DNA from: Lytechinus pictus
Lineage: Eukaryota > Echinodermata > Echinoidea > Temnopleuroida > Toxopneustidae
Length of the DNA: 64,000 nt
Direction: 5' to 3'
NCBI RefSeq assembly: GCF_037042905.1
Contig: NC_087257.1
Span: 20,343,501-20,407,500 of the forward strand
Shown here in pieces: positions 63,772-64,000 of this stretch. A model generated the notes under the pieces. The model had not been told where the DNA came from. It searched no databases and saw only the letters and a list, made by a program, of their open reading frames with translations. The position numbers were made by a program, and so were the translations under genes. The first letter of the stretch is position 1, and each line of letters starts with the position of its first letter.

Positions 63772-64000
63772 AGGTCGTGTGGTATAGTGGTTAGAGCATC
63801 GGACCCATAATCGCAAGGTTGTGAGTTCGAATCCTCACTCTACCGTTGTCTCCACGTTGAGAGAAAGGTCCGATAAGGTCAGCCACTATGACTGATTAAA
63901 CTAGACGTAAAATGTTTCCTAGAAAATTGGTTAGATACCAGCTTGGCGTTTACCAGGAAAACGCTTTCCTGCCTAGTTCCTACCGGAGTTACCATGAACA
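63772..64000 (+). mobile_element. tRNA-derived SINE, family C (runs to the window end)
   Basis: GTGGTATAGTGGTTAGAGCA is an A-box region and GAGTTCGAATCCTC a perfect B box, with T-stem bases GTGAG/CTCAC. CAT stands at the anticodon place, but position 33 is C and no acceptor stem is formed, so it is not a working tRNA. The body GTCTCCACGTTGAGAGAAAG and following differs from families A and B. Confidence 0.7.

Noticed and set aside
63772-63842. Functional tRNA-Met or tRNA-Ile gene
   Set aside because: A and B boxes and CAT are present, but there is no acceptor stem, C replaces U33, and SINE-like sequence continues after the head.

Overview
The window is eukaryotic, AT-rich, intron-containing and densely packed with repeats. 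Its composition suggests a marine invertebrate deuterostome, most likely a sea urchin or related echinoderm. The grounds are tRNA-derived SINEs, many short foldback elements, an excess of the words TAGGCCTA and AGATCTAG, and GHDC-like, retinol-dehydrogenase-like and intronless rhodopsin-class GPCR genes. The species call is inference.

Only three protein-coding genes can be supported. (1) On the minus strand at 28,964-34,411, a five-exon short-chain dehydrogenase/reductase of the retinol/17-beta-hydroxysteroid (SDR9C) type; all splice phases close to a 316-residue protein. (2) On the plus strand at 42,389-50,487, a GH3-domain protein of the animal GHDC family in eight coding segments. One extra base near 44,435 must be ignored to keep the frame, and one exon end has a 71-base partial duplicate in the next intron. 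(3) On the minus strand at 59,407-60,669, an intronless class A GPCR of 420 residues. The genes are unrelated in function and do not form an operon or obvious cluster.

Region by region. 1-28 kb holds no convincing protein gene and is repeat-dominated: a degenerate CTCGCGCTTCGCGCTCG array (1-857); a 594-bp MITE (2,514-3,107); a 2.9-kb foldback built on the word CGGACGGACAT (3,258-6,140) with another iterated-word element inside it (4,233-4,719); an NRF-1/YY1-like promoter with a splice donor (6,365-6,510); inverted arms 7.3 kb apart (6,833 and 14,118) around a possible non-coding spliced transcript; minisatellites at 11.9, 19.2 and 21.1 kb; and a 4.5-kb foldback/minisatellite structure built on the palindrome CAACGTTG (21,911-26,403) that encloses a smaller CAACACC foldback. 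28-34 kb is the SDR gene, whose second intron carries three DR1-like nuclear receptor sites in a degenerate tandem repeat. 34-42 kb is nested transposons, including two hAT-like elements with 8-bp target duplications. 42-50 kb is the GHDC-like gene, with copies of one palindromic MITE just upstream of two of its exons. 50-64 kb has SINEs with tRNA-like heads, MITEs, the GPCR and microsatellites.

The most unusual theme is a recurring architecture: several unrelated elements each consist of one short word repeated many times in both orientations inside a large foldback. Words are CAACGTTG, CGGACGGACAT, TTCGTAATTCCGAAGG, CAACACC, GGTGTTAA and GCGAAGCGCGAG. Whether this is one class of element or a convergent way of decaying cannot be settled from one window.
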